From: Akkermansia sp. | GTDB taxonomy: Bacteria; Verrucomicrobiota; Verrucomicrobiia; Verrucomicrobiales; Akkermansiaceae | Direction of reading: 5' to 3' | Assembly: GCF_020860705.1 (NCBI RefSeq) | Contig: NZ_JAJBTT010000001.1 | Location: 142,438-206,437, forward strand | DNA length: 64,000 nt | Shown: positions 55,332-63,732 of the stretch, one piece after another | How positions within the stretch are numbered: the stretch's first letter is position 1 | Layout: each line of letters opens with the position of its first letter | Notes under the pieces: model-generated | The model's database searches: none | Told to the model about the DNA's origin: nothing | The model's input: only the letters and a program-made list of their open reading frames with translations | Program-made: the position numbers and the translations under genes

Positions 55332-55360
55332 GTAAATCTAATAGAAAAACAGATTGTCAA
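55332..55360 (-). promoter_or_regulatory. Possible promoter of the ATP-grasp/glycan cluster
   Basis: On the minus strand TTGACA (55360-55355) is a perfect -35; 17 bases on lies ATTTAC, a weak -10. It would fire into the ATP-grasp gene with a start downstream, as at 55249. Confidence 0.25.
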
Positions 55361-55522
55361 CCCACTGGAATAATTAAAGAAATTGCCAGTTCATGATCAT
55401 ATCCTCGATTCCATCAAAACATTCCCGAATATCAACAGATATACTGAAACAGCCATTCAGGAAATGGAAACCAGCATGCTTATGCAAAACAAGTCGATTC
55501 CCATTCCCCGTTTTTATTTTAC

Positions 55523-56116
55523 CTAAAAGGCAAAGCTATAGCCAAGATAGGCTGTCGTCGTAGAAACGGCGTCTTTCTGGCAATTAACCATCATACGCTG
55601 TACACCTAAAATCAGGCAATTATTGGAATTTAGGAAATAATGCTTGATGCCTAGACCCAACCCCATTTGTGCTCTATTGGTTGTCTCTGAAGCTGCATCC
55701 TTCCATTTGGACTCCATCTGATTCATCCCAAGGCGAGTACCTACGAAGAAATAGGTTCTTTGTCCTACTAATATGTTAAAATCAATGCCTAGATTCAAGG
55801 TCAAGTGAGAAACGTCCACATCATGCTCGCTTCCCTGAGCATAGCCTAAAGAAATGCCGGCATTCCAAAAACTTTTTTGTTCCATGGCAAAATTCCGCCG
55901 CCAATCCACCCGGAACCCGTATAAATGATCGGGGACAGGATCTCCCTTATCATAGTCAATAGCCGTATATTCCGCATTAATCATCAATTCCGTATCCTTG
56001 ATGGTACTTGTCGGCGGCGTAGCGTAATCGGAAAGAGCCTTCCGGGGAGCGGCGTCTACCAATCCGGCAGAGAGAATGAACCCGCACGTCAATGTTGATA
56101 AAACATATTTCTTCAT
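55523..56116 (-). CDS. Outer-membrane beta-barrel protein, 197 aa
   Basis: From MKKYVLSTLTCGFILSAGLVDA, a signal peptide; an upstream open frame to 56233 has no signal features. The mature protein has alternating beta-strand patterns (DTELMINAEYTAIDYDKGD, WNAGISLGYAQGSEHDV, HLTLNLGIDFNILVGQRTYFFVGTRLG, AQMGLGLGIKHYFLNSNN) and ends TTTAYLGYSFAF, the terminal-Phe insertion signal. An 8-10-strand barrel is likely. It lies just downstream (minus strand) of the inverted repeats at 56170-56348 and upstream of the ATP-grasp cluster, so its expression may depend on orientation of the intervening segment. Confidence 0.72.
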   Translation of the reverse strand: MKKYVLSTLTCGFILSAGLVDAAPRKALSDYATPPTSTIKDTELMINAEYTAIDYDKGDPVPDHLYGFRVDWRRNFAMEQKSFWNAGISLGYAQGSEHDVDVSHLTLNLGIDFNILVGQRTYFFVGTRLGMNQMESKWKDAASETTNRAQMGLGLGIKHYFLNSNNCLILGVQRMMVNCQKDAVSTTTAYLGYSFAF

Positions 56117-56168
56117 AATAGGTATTAATTGTTGAATATCAAAGTTTCCCTTGACGTTTTCAAATGTA

Positions 56169-56186
56169 ACGGATTCACAATCCGTA
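56169..56186. repeat. Left copy of inverted repeat IR-L
   Basis: ACGGATT-cac-AATCCGT (56169-56185) is itself a perfect 7-3-7 palindrome. The 17 bases CGGATTCACAATCCGTA (56170-56186) recur exactly, on the opposite strand, at 56332-56348. It lies 53 bp upstream of the barrel gene start. Confidence 0.75.
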
Positions 56187-56331
56187 CAGGCTTCAATTTG
56201 TCTGTTGAATAAGAAGAATCTGTATCCATGCACCCCGAATCTTTTTCTGAAACACTCCGATTCCCAATCTTTTCAAATAAATGTATGGACTTATGAGGCA
56301 ATAATTTAGGCCATCCCATTTTTTACTTGAT
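56187..56331. other. 145-bp segment flanked by inverted repeats (candidate invertible element)
   Basis: AT-rich DNA between the two 17-bp repeats and lying between divergent genes: a barrel-protein gene (minus) and a tyrosine recombinase (plus). No open frame of note lies wholly inside. Such an arrangement is used by bacteria for invertible promoters. No strong consensus promoter is obvious in either orientation. Confidence 0.4.
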
Positions 56332-56349
56332 TACGGATTGTGAATCCGA
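56332..56349. repeat. Right copy of inverted repeat IR-R
   Basis: TACGGATTGTGAATCCG (56332-56348) is the exact reverse complement of 56170-56186. It overlaps the beginning of the recombinase gene: the GTG at 56340 is inside it and the ATG at 56349 abuts it. Confidence 0.75.
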
Positions 56350-57422
56350 TGGCACTAATATCAACTGCCATGGCCACGCACACCCCTGATCAATTAACAA
56401 ATATCGCCGCCATCAAACTCATCGAAGATACTGGAATCAGCATTTTGGAGGCGGCTCTCCTCGTCCATGAACTGTACCAGGGCCTGGGCGGCCGCGGAAA
56501 AAGCATCATGAGGGCCAGAATGTGCATCCAACTGGGAAAAAAGGAACTGCATCAACGGGAAAAAACCGTTTCCTTCCGCCAGGGGGTGGAGGAAACCTTA
56601 AGGGCCAAACAGCACCGCAGACCGCGCACGCTTGCGGAAATCAACTATATTTGCACACGGCTAATGAACCACTGTCCGGAGTTGGGACGCAGGCCTTTAA
56701 GGGCCATACGCATGCAGGAATGCGCCAATTGTATAAGGCGCACCTTTCCCACGCTCCGCCAGCAGCGCAAGGCAAGGGTGATTTTAAGCGGCGTTTTCTC
56801 CACGGCGTTCAAGCACGGCTGGTGTGAAGAAAATCCGGCTCTGCAAATAGAACTGCCTCCCCTCCATGAACAAACGATACACCCTCTGACCATACGGGAA
56901 ATTCAATCAATGTTCCATTCCGCCCGGCAGCTTTACGGCAATGCATGCATCCCGCCGCTGGGTCTGATGCTGTACGCGGGTATCCGTCCGGCGGAAGTTG
57001 AACGCCTGACCTGGAACGCCGTCAATCTGGAAGAACGGGTGGTTTGTCTGAAAGCCCTTCACAGCAAAACAGGAGGAAGCCGGCAAGTTCAAATTCACCC
57101 CGTTCTGCATCAACTGCTCAAGGACGTGCTGCCTTTACTAAAAGAGACACCTGTCTGTCCGCCTAACTGGAAGGAAAAATGGAAGCGCATCAGACATCAT
57201 GCCGGATGGAGCTCCCGACACGGCAACCCATGGATACAAGACGTGCTGAGGCATACCTACGCAAGCTACCATGCCAAGCAGTTCCGCAATTTTACGGAAC
57301 TGCAATATGAAATGGGCCATTCCGGACTGCATCTACTCAAATCCCGCTACCTGAATATGCAGGATATTTCCCGGAAGGATGCTTCCCGGTTCTGGAGTGT
57401 CAGGGAAACCGGACCATTCTGA
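56349..57422 (+). CDS. Tyrosine recombinase/integrase
   Basis: About 357 residues from ATG 56349; an in-frame GTG at 56340 and ATG at 56370 are alternatives. N-terminal SAM-like arm and core-binding domain (about 1-170), then a catalytic domain with ArgI in LMLYAGIRPAEVERLTW (about 215), the box II R-H in QDVLRHTYASYHAKQ, HisIII in MGHSGLHL, and the nucleophile Tyr in KSRYLNMQ (about 333). The usual box II His two residues before Arg-His is Gln-like here (QDVLRH), a common variant. It starts in an inverted repeat and is likely the recombinase for the flanked segment or an island integrase. Confidence 0.88.
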   Translation: MALISTAMATHTPDQLTNIAAIKLIEDTGISILEAALLVHELYQGLGGRGKSIMRARMCIQLGKKELHQREKTVSFRQGVEETLRAKQHRRPRTLAEINYICTRLMNHCPELGRRPLRAIRMQECANCIRRTFPTLRQQRKARVILSGVFSTAFKHGWCEENPALQIELPPLHEQTIHPLTIREIQSMFHSARQLYGNACIPPLGLMLYAGIRPAEVERLTWNAVNLEERVVCLKALHSKTGGSRQVQIHPVLHQLLKDVLPLLKETPVCPPNWKEKWKRIRHHAGWSSRHGNPWIQDVLRHTYASYHAKQFRNFTELQYEMGHSGLHLLKSRYLNMQDISRKDASRFWSVRETGPF

Positions 57423-57491
57423 AAAGTTAATTAACTCATTACCCATTTCAGACTTTCAAAAACACATGGCTTCAGGCACAACAGAAGGGTC

Positions 57492-58859
57492 ATGTGGAAA
57501 GGCAGATTTTCTAAACCCACCGCTGATCTGGTTCAACGCTACGGCGAATCCGTCTCCTACGATTGGAGGCTCTTCCGCCAGGACATTGCCGGATCCATCG
57601 CCCATGCGCGGGCACAGCTCAAGGCAGGCCTGCTGACGCAGGAGGAGTTCGACGCCATTGAAGGCGGCCTGAAGGACATCCTGAAGGACATTGAGGCAGG
57701 CAACTTCACCTGGAGCCGGGAACTGGAAGACGTACACATGAACATTGAAAGCGAGCTGACCCGCCGCATCGGCGCGCCGGGGGCCAAGCTGCATACGGCA
57801 CGCTCCCGCAACGACCAGGTGGCTACGGATACGCGGCTTTACTGCCGGGCGGAGATTGACGAAATTCTGGAAAAAGTGCATCACTTGCAGCGCGCCCTGG
57901 TGATGAAGGCGAAGGAATACGCGGATGCCATGATGCCGGGCTACACCCATCTTCAGCGCGCCCAGCCCGTCACGATGGGCCACCACCTGCTGGCCTACGT
58001 GGAAATGCTGAACAGGGATGCGGACCGCCTCACGGACTGCCGCAAGCGCTTGAACGTTTCCCCGCTGGGTTCCGGAGCCATCGCTGGCTCCACCATCTGC
58101 CTGGACCGCCATGGAATTGTCGTGGAGCTGGGGTTTGATGCCGTTACGGAGAATTCCATGGACGCGATTGCGGACCGGGATTACATCATGGAAACCCTTT
58201 TTGACCTGGCCGTGATCGGCGCCCACCTTTCCCGCATGAGTGAGGACATTATCCTGTGGTGCACCGCGGAATTCGGCTTTGCCACCCTGTCGGACGCCCA
58301 CACCACGGGCTCTTCCCTGATGCCCCAGAAGAAAAATCCGGACGTGGCGGAACTGACCCGCGGCAAGACGGGACGCCTGTACGGCAACCTTACCGCCGTG
58401 ATGGTGGCCGTCAAGGGACTGCCCCTGACCTACAACCGCGACCTTCAGGAAGACAAGGAACCCCTGTTCGATTCCATCGATACGGTCAAGCTGGCCCTGG
58501 ACGTGAACGCGGAAATGATCGCCGCCATGACGGTCAACACGGCCCGCGCCCTGGAAGCGGCTTCCGATCCCATGCTGCTGGCTACGGACCTGGCGGACTA
58601 CCTGGTGCGCCGCGGCGTCCCCTTCCGGAAGGCTCATGAGCTGGTCGGGAAGGCCGTCGCCATGAGCATTTCCACGGGCACGCCCCTCAACCAGTTGAGC
58701 GACGAGCAGCTCGCCTCCATTTCAGACGCGTATGGAACGGACGCGCGCGACGTATTTGAATTGACAAAAGCTTTCGCCCAGCGTACCAACCCGGGGGCTC
58801 CGAATTCCGAGAATACCCGCCGCCGCATTGCCTATTGGGAAGGCATCCTTTCCAAATAA
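57492..58859 (+). CDS. argH: Argininosuccinate lyase
   Basis: A 455-residue enzyme splitting argininosuccinate into arginine and fumarate. Recognised by MWKGRFSKPTADLVQRYGES at the N-terminus, HMNIESELTRRIG, LHTARSRNDQVATDTRLY, PGYTHLQRAQPVTMGHHLLAY, the family signature with the catalytic Ser in GSSLMPQKKNPDVAELTRGK, and LTYNRDLQEDKEPLFDS. The start at 57492 has AGAAGGG two to eight bases upstream. Length and residues are intact. It flanks the proposed island. Confidence 0.97.
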   Translation: MWKGRFSKPTADLVQRYGESVSYDWRLFRQDIAGSIAHARAQLKAGLLTQEEFDAIEGGLKDILKDIEAGNFTWSRELEDVHMNIESELTRRIGAPGAKLHTARSRNDQVATDTRLYCRAEIDEILEKVHHLQRALVMKAKEYADAMMPGYTHLQRAQPVTMGHHLLAYVEMLNRDADRLTDCRKRLNVSPLGSGAIAGSTICLDRHGIVVELGFDAVTENSMDAIADRDYIMETLFDLAVIGAHLSRMSEDIILWCTAEFGFATLSDAHTTGSSLMPQKKNPDVAELTRGKTGRLYGNLTAVMVAVKGLPLTYNRDLQEDKEPLFDSIDTVKLALDVNAEMIAAMTVNTARALEAASDPMLLATDLADYLVRRGVPFRKAHELVGKAVAMSISTGTPLNQLSDEQLASISDAYGTDARDVFELTKAFAQRTNPGAPNSENTRRRIAYWEGILSK

Positions 58860-59000
58860 CACCTGCTTGCCGGGGAGCGGATGGAACGGAGAGCCTGCCG
58901 TCCGCCTCCGCGGCGCGCCTCCGGGCGCAGGAACAGGAGACGCCTTCACCCCACCGGCGGCGGCGCTACACCGTGACCGGCCAAAACACATCCGGCAGTC

Positions 59001-60680
59001 ATGTTTAAACCTGCTCTCCTTTCCTCTCTCAAGACCTATACCAAGCAAACCTTCCTGGCAGACCTCTTCGCGGGGCTGACCGTCGGCGTGGTGGCCATTC
59101 CTCTGGCAATGGCCTTTGCGATCGCGTGCGGGCTTTCCCCCACCCAGGGCCTCGTCACCGCCATTGTGGCCGGTTTCCTCATTTCCCTGTTCAGCGGAAG
59201 CAAGTACCAGATAGGCGGCCCTACCGGAGCCTTCGTCATCATCATCATGGGCGTGCTGGAACAGTACCAGGCGTCCGGGCTGCTGGTTTGCACGCTGATG
59301 GCGGGCCTCTTTCTCATCATCCTGGGCTTCTGCCGCATGGGGGCGCTCATCCGTTTCATTCCGTTCCCCGTCACCACGGGCTTTACTTCCGGCATTGCCG
59401 TGGTGATTTTTTCCACACAGATCAAGGACATCTTCGGTCTCGCCATTGCGGAAAAAATCCCCGGTGACTTCATTGAAAAATGGATGTGTTATTTTAAATA
59501 TTTCCACACCATCAACTGGGCGGCGCTGGCGCTGGCAGCCGGCACCGTTGCCATTACCCTGCTGAGCCGCCGCTTCTGGCCCAGGGTGCCGGCCATGCTG
59601 GTGGGCATGCTGGGCATGACAGCCGTTTCCGTGGCATTCTCTCTGCCCGTCACTACCATCGGTGAGGCCTTCGGGAGCCTTCCGAACACACTTCCCCTCC
59701 CCTCACTGCCCCACATTGAATGGCATAACCTGGGGGCGCTGACGGCCCCGGCCTTCACCATCGCCCTGCTGGCGGCCATTGAATCCCTGCTGAGCGCCTC
59801 CGTGGCGGACGGCATGACCGGAGGCCGCCACAAGCCCAACATGGAGCTGATCGCCCAGGGCATCGGCAACATCGGCTCCGCCCTGTTTGGCGGCATTCCG
59901 GCCACGGGAGCCATCGCCCGCACCGCCACCAACATCAAGGCGGGGGCCAAAAGCCCCGTCTCCGGCATGATTCACGCACTGACCCTGCTGGCCATTCTGA
60001 TGGCGTTTGCCCAGTATGCCCAGCAAATCCCGCTGGCCGTGCTGGCAGGCATCCTGACGGTGGTGTGCTACAACATGAGTGAAGTGCACACGTTCAGCCG
60101 CCTGCTGAAAGGACCGCGGCAGGATGCGGCGGTACTGGTGATTACCTTCCTGCTGACCGTTTTTGTGGACCTTGTCGTAGCCGTGGAAGTGGGCGTGGTA
60201 CTCGCCGCCCTGCTCTTCATGGGCCGCATGGCCCAGATCAGCGATGTCTCCGCCATTAAAAACGAGCTGCTGGACAGCGACAGGGAAGACGACGACGGCC
60301 GTTCCACCTCCAAGCTCGACATTCCGGAAGGCGTGGAAGTTTTCGACGTAAAAGGGCCTTTCTTCTTCGGCGCCGTGGAACAATTCAAGGACCAGGTGCT
60401 GGAAACGCTGGAACACGATACCAAGGTGGTCATCCTGCGCATGCGGCTGGTTCCGGCGCTGGACGCCACCGGGCTGAACGTTCTTTCCGACTTCTGCCAC
60501 CAGTGCCGGGAACACGGCTCCACCCTGCTGGTTTGCGGCGTGCAGCCGCAGCCCCTGGATGTCATCCGCCACGCGCCTTTCTACCGGGAGCTGAAGCGCT
60601 ACAATATTTGCGAGAATATTGAAGCCGCCCTGCTCCGCGCCCGCAAGATCATCAACGGCCCGGCGCCAAAACACTTGTAA
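59001..60680 (+). CDS. SulP-family anion transporter with STAS domain
   Basis: A 559-residue inner-membrane transporter. Membrane domain (about 15-400) with DLFAGLTVGVVAIPLAMAFAIACG (SulP signature start), GPTGAFVIIIMGVLEQY, and GGIPATGAIARTATNIKAGAKSPVSGMIHAL. C-terminal cytoplasmic STAS domain (about 445-540): EGVEVFDVKGPFFFGAVEQFKD, VVILRMRLVPALDATGLNVLSDF. SulP proteins carry sulfate, bicarbonate or dicarboxylates; the residues do not decide the substrate. Alone after argH by 141 bp. Confidence 0.92.
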   Translation: MFKPALLSSLKTYTKQTFLADLFAGLTVGVVAIPLAMAFAIACGLSPTQGLVTAIVAGFLISLFSGSKYQIGGPTGAFVIIIMGVLEQYQASGLLVCTLMAGLFLIILGFCRMGALIRFIPFPVTTGFTSGIAVVIFSTQIKDIFGLAIAEKIPGDFIEKWMCYFKYFHTINWAALALAAGTVAITLLSRRFWPRVPAMLVGMLGMTAVSVAFSLPVTTIGEAFGSLPNTLPLPSLPHIEWHNLGALTAPAFTIALLAAIESLLSASVADGMTGGRHKPNMELIAQGIGNIGSALFGGIPATGAIARTATNIKAGAKSPVSGMIHALTLLAILMAFAQYAQQIPLAVLAGILTVVCYNMSEVHTFSRLLKGPRQDAAVLVITFLLTVFVDLVVAVEVGVVLAALLFMGRMAQISDVSAIKNELLDSDREDDDGRSTSKLDIPEGVEVFDVKGPFFFGAVEQFKDQVLETLEHDTKVVILRMRLVPALDATGLNVLSDFCHQCREHGSTLLVCGVQPQPLDVIRHAPFYRELKRYNICENIEAALLRARKIINGPAPKHL

Positions 60681-60817
60681 CGGCTGCCATTCCCCCGTGC
60701 GTCAGGTAGGAAGACCAGATGGACTTTCTAGCCCTTGCCTCCGGCATGCCTGCCATACGGCTGAAGCGAATTCCGGAACGGAAGCGCCGCGCAACAGGGC
60801 TCCGGCAAGCTTATCCG

Positions 60818-61345
60818 TCAACGGTCCGTTTCCTCTTCCTCATAGCGGGAAAGGAGGAAATCCAGATCCTCCAGCAGGGTCTGGCAGGAGCGGTCCCAGC
60901 GCTTCCTTCCCTGAAGTGCCATCACGCATTCCTTTCTTCCCGTAAAGCAGTACTTGGTAATGCCGCGTACCTGCAATTCCTCCACCTGCTTTTTCAGCTC
61001 ACAGGCAAAAAACAGCCAGAACGGCACACTGCGGGCGATCTCCGCCACGCTAACCGTCATGGGAGGGGTTTCTTCCTTCAGTTCCCTTGCCAGATGGGCC
61101 AGGCCCACCTCCGTAAGCATGCGGCGCAGACGCTCATACAACTCAGACACCCGCATGACGGACAAATCACACTCATGTTCCAGATAATAGCGCACGGAGG
61201 CCAGCAGGTCTTCCTTGAACGGCAGAGTGGTTCCGGCGCGGCGGGCGGCATGTTCCAGGGCATCGGCCAGCCACTGTTCCCCGTACTCGGCGATCAGGCA
61301 ATCACCCAGCTTGAGCAGTGGTCTGTTATTTCTAAAACCGATCAT
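60818..61345 (-). CDS. Unknown protein downstream of NrdR, possibly ATP-cone-like
   Basis: A 175-residue soluble protein 15 bp after nrdR on the same strand, so likely in one operon. Residues about 20-90 show the helix pattern EQWLADALEHAARRAG, LLASVRYYLEHE, VMRVSELYERLRRML, TEVGLAHLAREL, which loosely parallels the ATP-cone arrangement of NrdR and NrdD. The C-terminal half has WLFFACELKKQVEEL and a Cys-containing RGITKYCFTGRKEC. No family confidently recognised; the ATP-cone idea is inference. Confidence 0.5.
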   Translation of the reverse strand: MIGFRNNRPLLKLGDCLIAEYGEQWLADALEHAARRAGTTLPFKEDLLASVRYYLEHECDLSVMRVSELYERLRRMLTEVGLAHLARELKEETPPMTVSVAEIARSVPFWLFFACELKKQVEELQVRGITKYCFTGRKECVMALQGRKRWDRSCQTLLEDLDFLLSRYEEEETDR

Positions 61346-61360
61346 GGAAAAATAGGGAAC

Positions 61361-61852
61361 TTAAAGGATGGGAAGCTTGCGCTGCAAGGGGTCGATCAGC
61401 GTTTGATGGCGCATCTGCGTAATCTCCTGGATGAACTCCTCCACATTGGAAAACTGGCGGTAAACGGACACATAGCGGATGTAGGCCACGGGATCAATGG
61501 CGTATAGTTTTTCAATCACTTTCTTGCCGATCTCGTTGGAGGGGACTTCACGCAAATGGTCGCGGTGCAATTCGGAAATAATTTCTTCCACGGCACGGTC
61601 CAGGCGGTCCATGCTCACGGGCCTCTTCTCACAAGCCTTCACCAGGCCGCGTAAAATCTTCTCGCGGTTCAGGGCTTCCCGCAGGTTGTCCCTCTTGACG
61701 ACGCGCAACTCCGTACGTTCGATTTGCTCATAGGTCGTGTAACGGTAATCGCACCTCAGGCATACGCGGCGGCGGCGGATGGTCGTCCCGTCCTTGGACA
61801 TACGGGAATCAATGACCTTATCCTCCAAATGACCGCACTGAACGCATCTCAT
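61361..61852 (-). CDS. nrdR: Transcriptional repressor NrdR
   Basis: A 163-residue repressor of ribonucleotide reductase genes. N-terminal zinc ribbon MRCVQCGHLEDKVIDSRMSKDGTTIRRRRVCLRCDYRYTTYE with the two CxxC pairs; then an ATP cone (ELRVVKRDNLREALNREKI, KKVIEKLYAIDPVAYIRYVSVY) sensing ATP/dATP. The whole length is standard. Target candidate is the palindrome at 22594-22613 upstream of nrdD. Its own upstream region has GTACTATATTTGGCGT, a weak partial box. Confidence 0.97.
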   Translation of the reverse strand: MRCVQCGHLEDKVIDSRMSKDGTTIRRRRVCLRCDYRYTTYEQIERTELRVVKRDNLREALNREKILRGLVKACEKRPVSMDRLDRAVEEIISELHRDHLREVPSNEIGKKVIEKLYAIDPVAYIRYVSVYRQFSNVEEFIQEITQMRHQTLIDPLQRKLPIL

Positions 61853-62160
61853 GGCACAACCATACTACCATATAACGCATCCATAAAGGAAAAAGTACGC
61901 CAAATATAGTACAGAAGCCTTAATGGTCAGTCTTTCCCAACCAAGACTTCCTGTGAATAAGACAGGGGTAAAAATGCTCTCTCCGCCGTCCCTGCACGGA
62001 TTCGCGGGCATGCCGGAATTGTGAATAAAGAGCCGTCCGGACTCCTCTCCGTCCGGCAGGAAAGACATATTTTTTTAATTTCTTTCCAACCGAGACTAAA
62101 AACCGTGAAAAACACAGCCCAGGCTCCGGGCCTCATGGGGAAGCCACCCATGCCAATCCG
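61853..62160. other. Non-coding gap with hairpins
   Basis: 308 bases between nrdR and the sialate-esterase stop. Contains CCGGAC-tcctctcc-GTCCGG (about 62038-62057), then a T-rich tract, and GCCC-aggctcc-GGGC nearer the esterase end. AATCCG-tca-CGGATT straddles the esterase stop codon. These may be terminators or processed structures; none has both a stable stem and a U run on the expected strand. Confidence 0.35.
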
Positions 62161-63720
62161 TCACGGATTTACTGTACCGCCTTGATTGACGACGCTGCCC
62201 GCAGTCAATTTGGCGCCGTTCAGATTCAGAACAGCGCCGTCCTTCACGATGATCCTGCCCAGATTCAGAGTCTGCCCCTCCATGTCCTTCAGAGACAATT
62301 CCACCTTTCCGGACAAGGTCCAGGAGCCTTTCAGGGAAGCAGGCTGCACACGCTCCAACACCACATGGGCCATATCCTCCGCTTTCCCTTCACCGCAGGC
62401 CACCTGAACTTCCGCCTGGCCGGACAAACGGACAGGAAGGACTTTCCCGTCCAGACCGCCAGGGAGCAGCAGGGGCTTGATTTCCACGGTGGAGCCGCCC
62501 GGAATAATCCAGGACTGGCGCCCCGCCAGCTGTACATTTGTCTTCAACTGCAAGTTCTTCCCCTCCGCCAGGCGAATGCCACCCGGCCCCAGCATCAACC
62601 GGTCTCCGGATGCACCGTTTCCCTGGATGGCAACGGTATCAACGGCCGGATCCTCCACCCGGATGCCGAACAACTTCACCACGCCCGATACCAGGCTGGG
62701 TTTTACGGAAGAAGCCACGTTCCACACGCACATGTTTTTCCCCGGCATTTTCCGGTTCATCCAGGCGTCCGGGGAACTCAGGGGGACTTCATAACGGCCG
62801 CTGCGGACAGCTCCGGCATCCTTCCCGGCCAGCCGGGCGGCTTCATAGGCGAAACGTGCGCCAATGCTGATCTGGGATTGGCCGCTGTAATGCACTCCCA
62901 TCTGGTCTCCGGCAGTCAGCTTGGGGAGATCCCTGGTAGGCACGTACCCCAGGGAGAGACGGGACGCAGCCAGCTCCTTCATCAGCCGGTGGGACGTCTT
63001 TCCCTGAACTTCGGTATCCCGTCCTTCCAGGCCGCCGGTGACATTGCCCGTTTCCGGATCGCTTTCATTCTTTCCGCTCCAGTTGGCGTGCTCCCCAATG
63101 ACGGCTTTCTGCGCAGCCAGGGCGGACGTATCCCCATACGGTTTCAAGTCCGTTGCCAGATTGCCCAGAAGATCCAGGAAACGGGAAGCGCTTTCCGGAA
63201 CGGCGGCTCCGGCATTGCTTTCCCCCTGCAAATAGAGCAACCCGGCAAACTCCACCTTGGAATACCTGGACTTGTCCACCGCCGCACAGGCGTTTTTAAC
63301 GGCCTGCACCAGCGCCTTGTACGCCTGTCCGTTCTTTTGCCAATGGGAATTGTCACCCCCGTCCCTGGAGGCTTTCACGACCGCTACGTCCGCATCCCTG
63401 AACCACCCGTTTTTCTCCAGGGTAAAGGCAAAACCGTACTCGGGCCCCATGCACAAATTGCCGTTATAGCGCGGCATGGCAGGCCTGACTTGTTCCCAGG
63501 AAGTGGAAGCGCCGGGGAACACCCCTTCCCTTTGGCCGAAATTTTCATGCCAGTACAGCGTTTTCTCCGGCTCATACTTCTTCAACAATTCCGGAGAAGC
63601 GGGACTGCCCTTCACAGCCCCCAGGGAATTGGACTGGCCCGTCAGCAGAAAAATCTTCAACTCCTTTGCGGAGCACACTGAAACAAGACACAGAAACAGG
63701 AAAGACAGGAAATATCTCAT
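62161..63720 (-). CDS. Secreted sialate O-acetylesterase-like protein with C-terminal beta-rich domain
   Basis: A 519-residue protein from MRYFLSFLFLCLVSVCSA at 63720. The SASA/SGNH catalytic domain (about 20-310) shows the nucleophile Ser in IFLLTGQSNSLGA, AVVKASRDGGDNSHW, AGLLYLQGESNAGAA, and the catalytic His in GDQMGVHYSGQSQ. It would remove O-acetyl groups from sialic acid or other mucin sugars so that glycosidases can act. The last ~200 residues are repetitive beta-strand-like (VQLAGRQSWIIPGGSTVEIK, LKDMEGQTLNLGRIIVK, LTAGSVVNQGG), resembling autotransporter passenger helices. Confidence 0.85.
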   Translation of the reverse strand: MRYFLSFLFLCLVSVCSAKELKIFLLTGQSNSLGAVKGSPASPELLKKYEPEKTLYWHENFGQREGVFPGASTSWEQVRPAMPRYNGNLCMGPEYGFAFTLEKNGWFRDADVAVVKASRDGGDNSHWQKNGQAYKALVQAVKNACAAVDKSRYSKVEFAGLLYLQGESNAGAAVPESASRFLDLLGNLATDLKPYGDTSALAAQKAVIGEHANWSGKNESDPETGNVTGGLEGRDTEVQGKTSHRLMKELAASRLSLGYVPTRDLPKLTAGDQMGVHYSGQSQISIGARFAYEAARLAGKDAGAVRSGRYEVPLSSPDAWMNRKMPGKNMCVWNVASSVKPSLVSGVVKLFGIRVEDPAVDTVAIQGNGASGDRLMLGPGGIRLAEGKNLQLKTNVQLAGRQSWIIPGGSTVEIKPLLLPGGLDGKVLPVRLSGQAEVQVACGEGKAEDMAHVVLERVQPASLKGSWTLSGKVELSLKDMEGQTLNLGRIIVKDGAVLNLNGAKLTAGSVVNQGGTVNP

Positions 63721-63732
63721 TTGAGTTGCCAT

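Noticed and set aside
62155..62169. AATCCG-tca-CGGATT palindrome at the esterase stop, similar to the repeats at 56.2 kb
   Set aside because: The half-sites are in reverse order relative to the 56 kb dyads and it overlaps coding sequence; similarity is probably chance.
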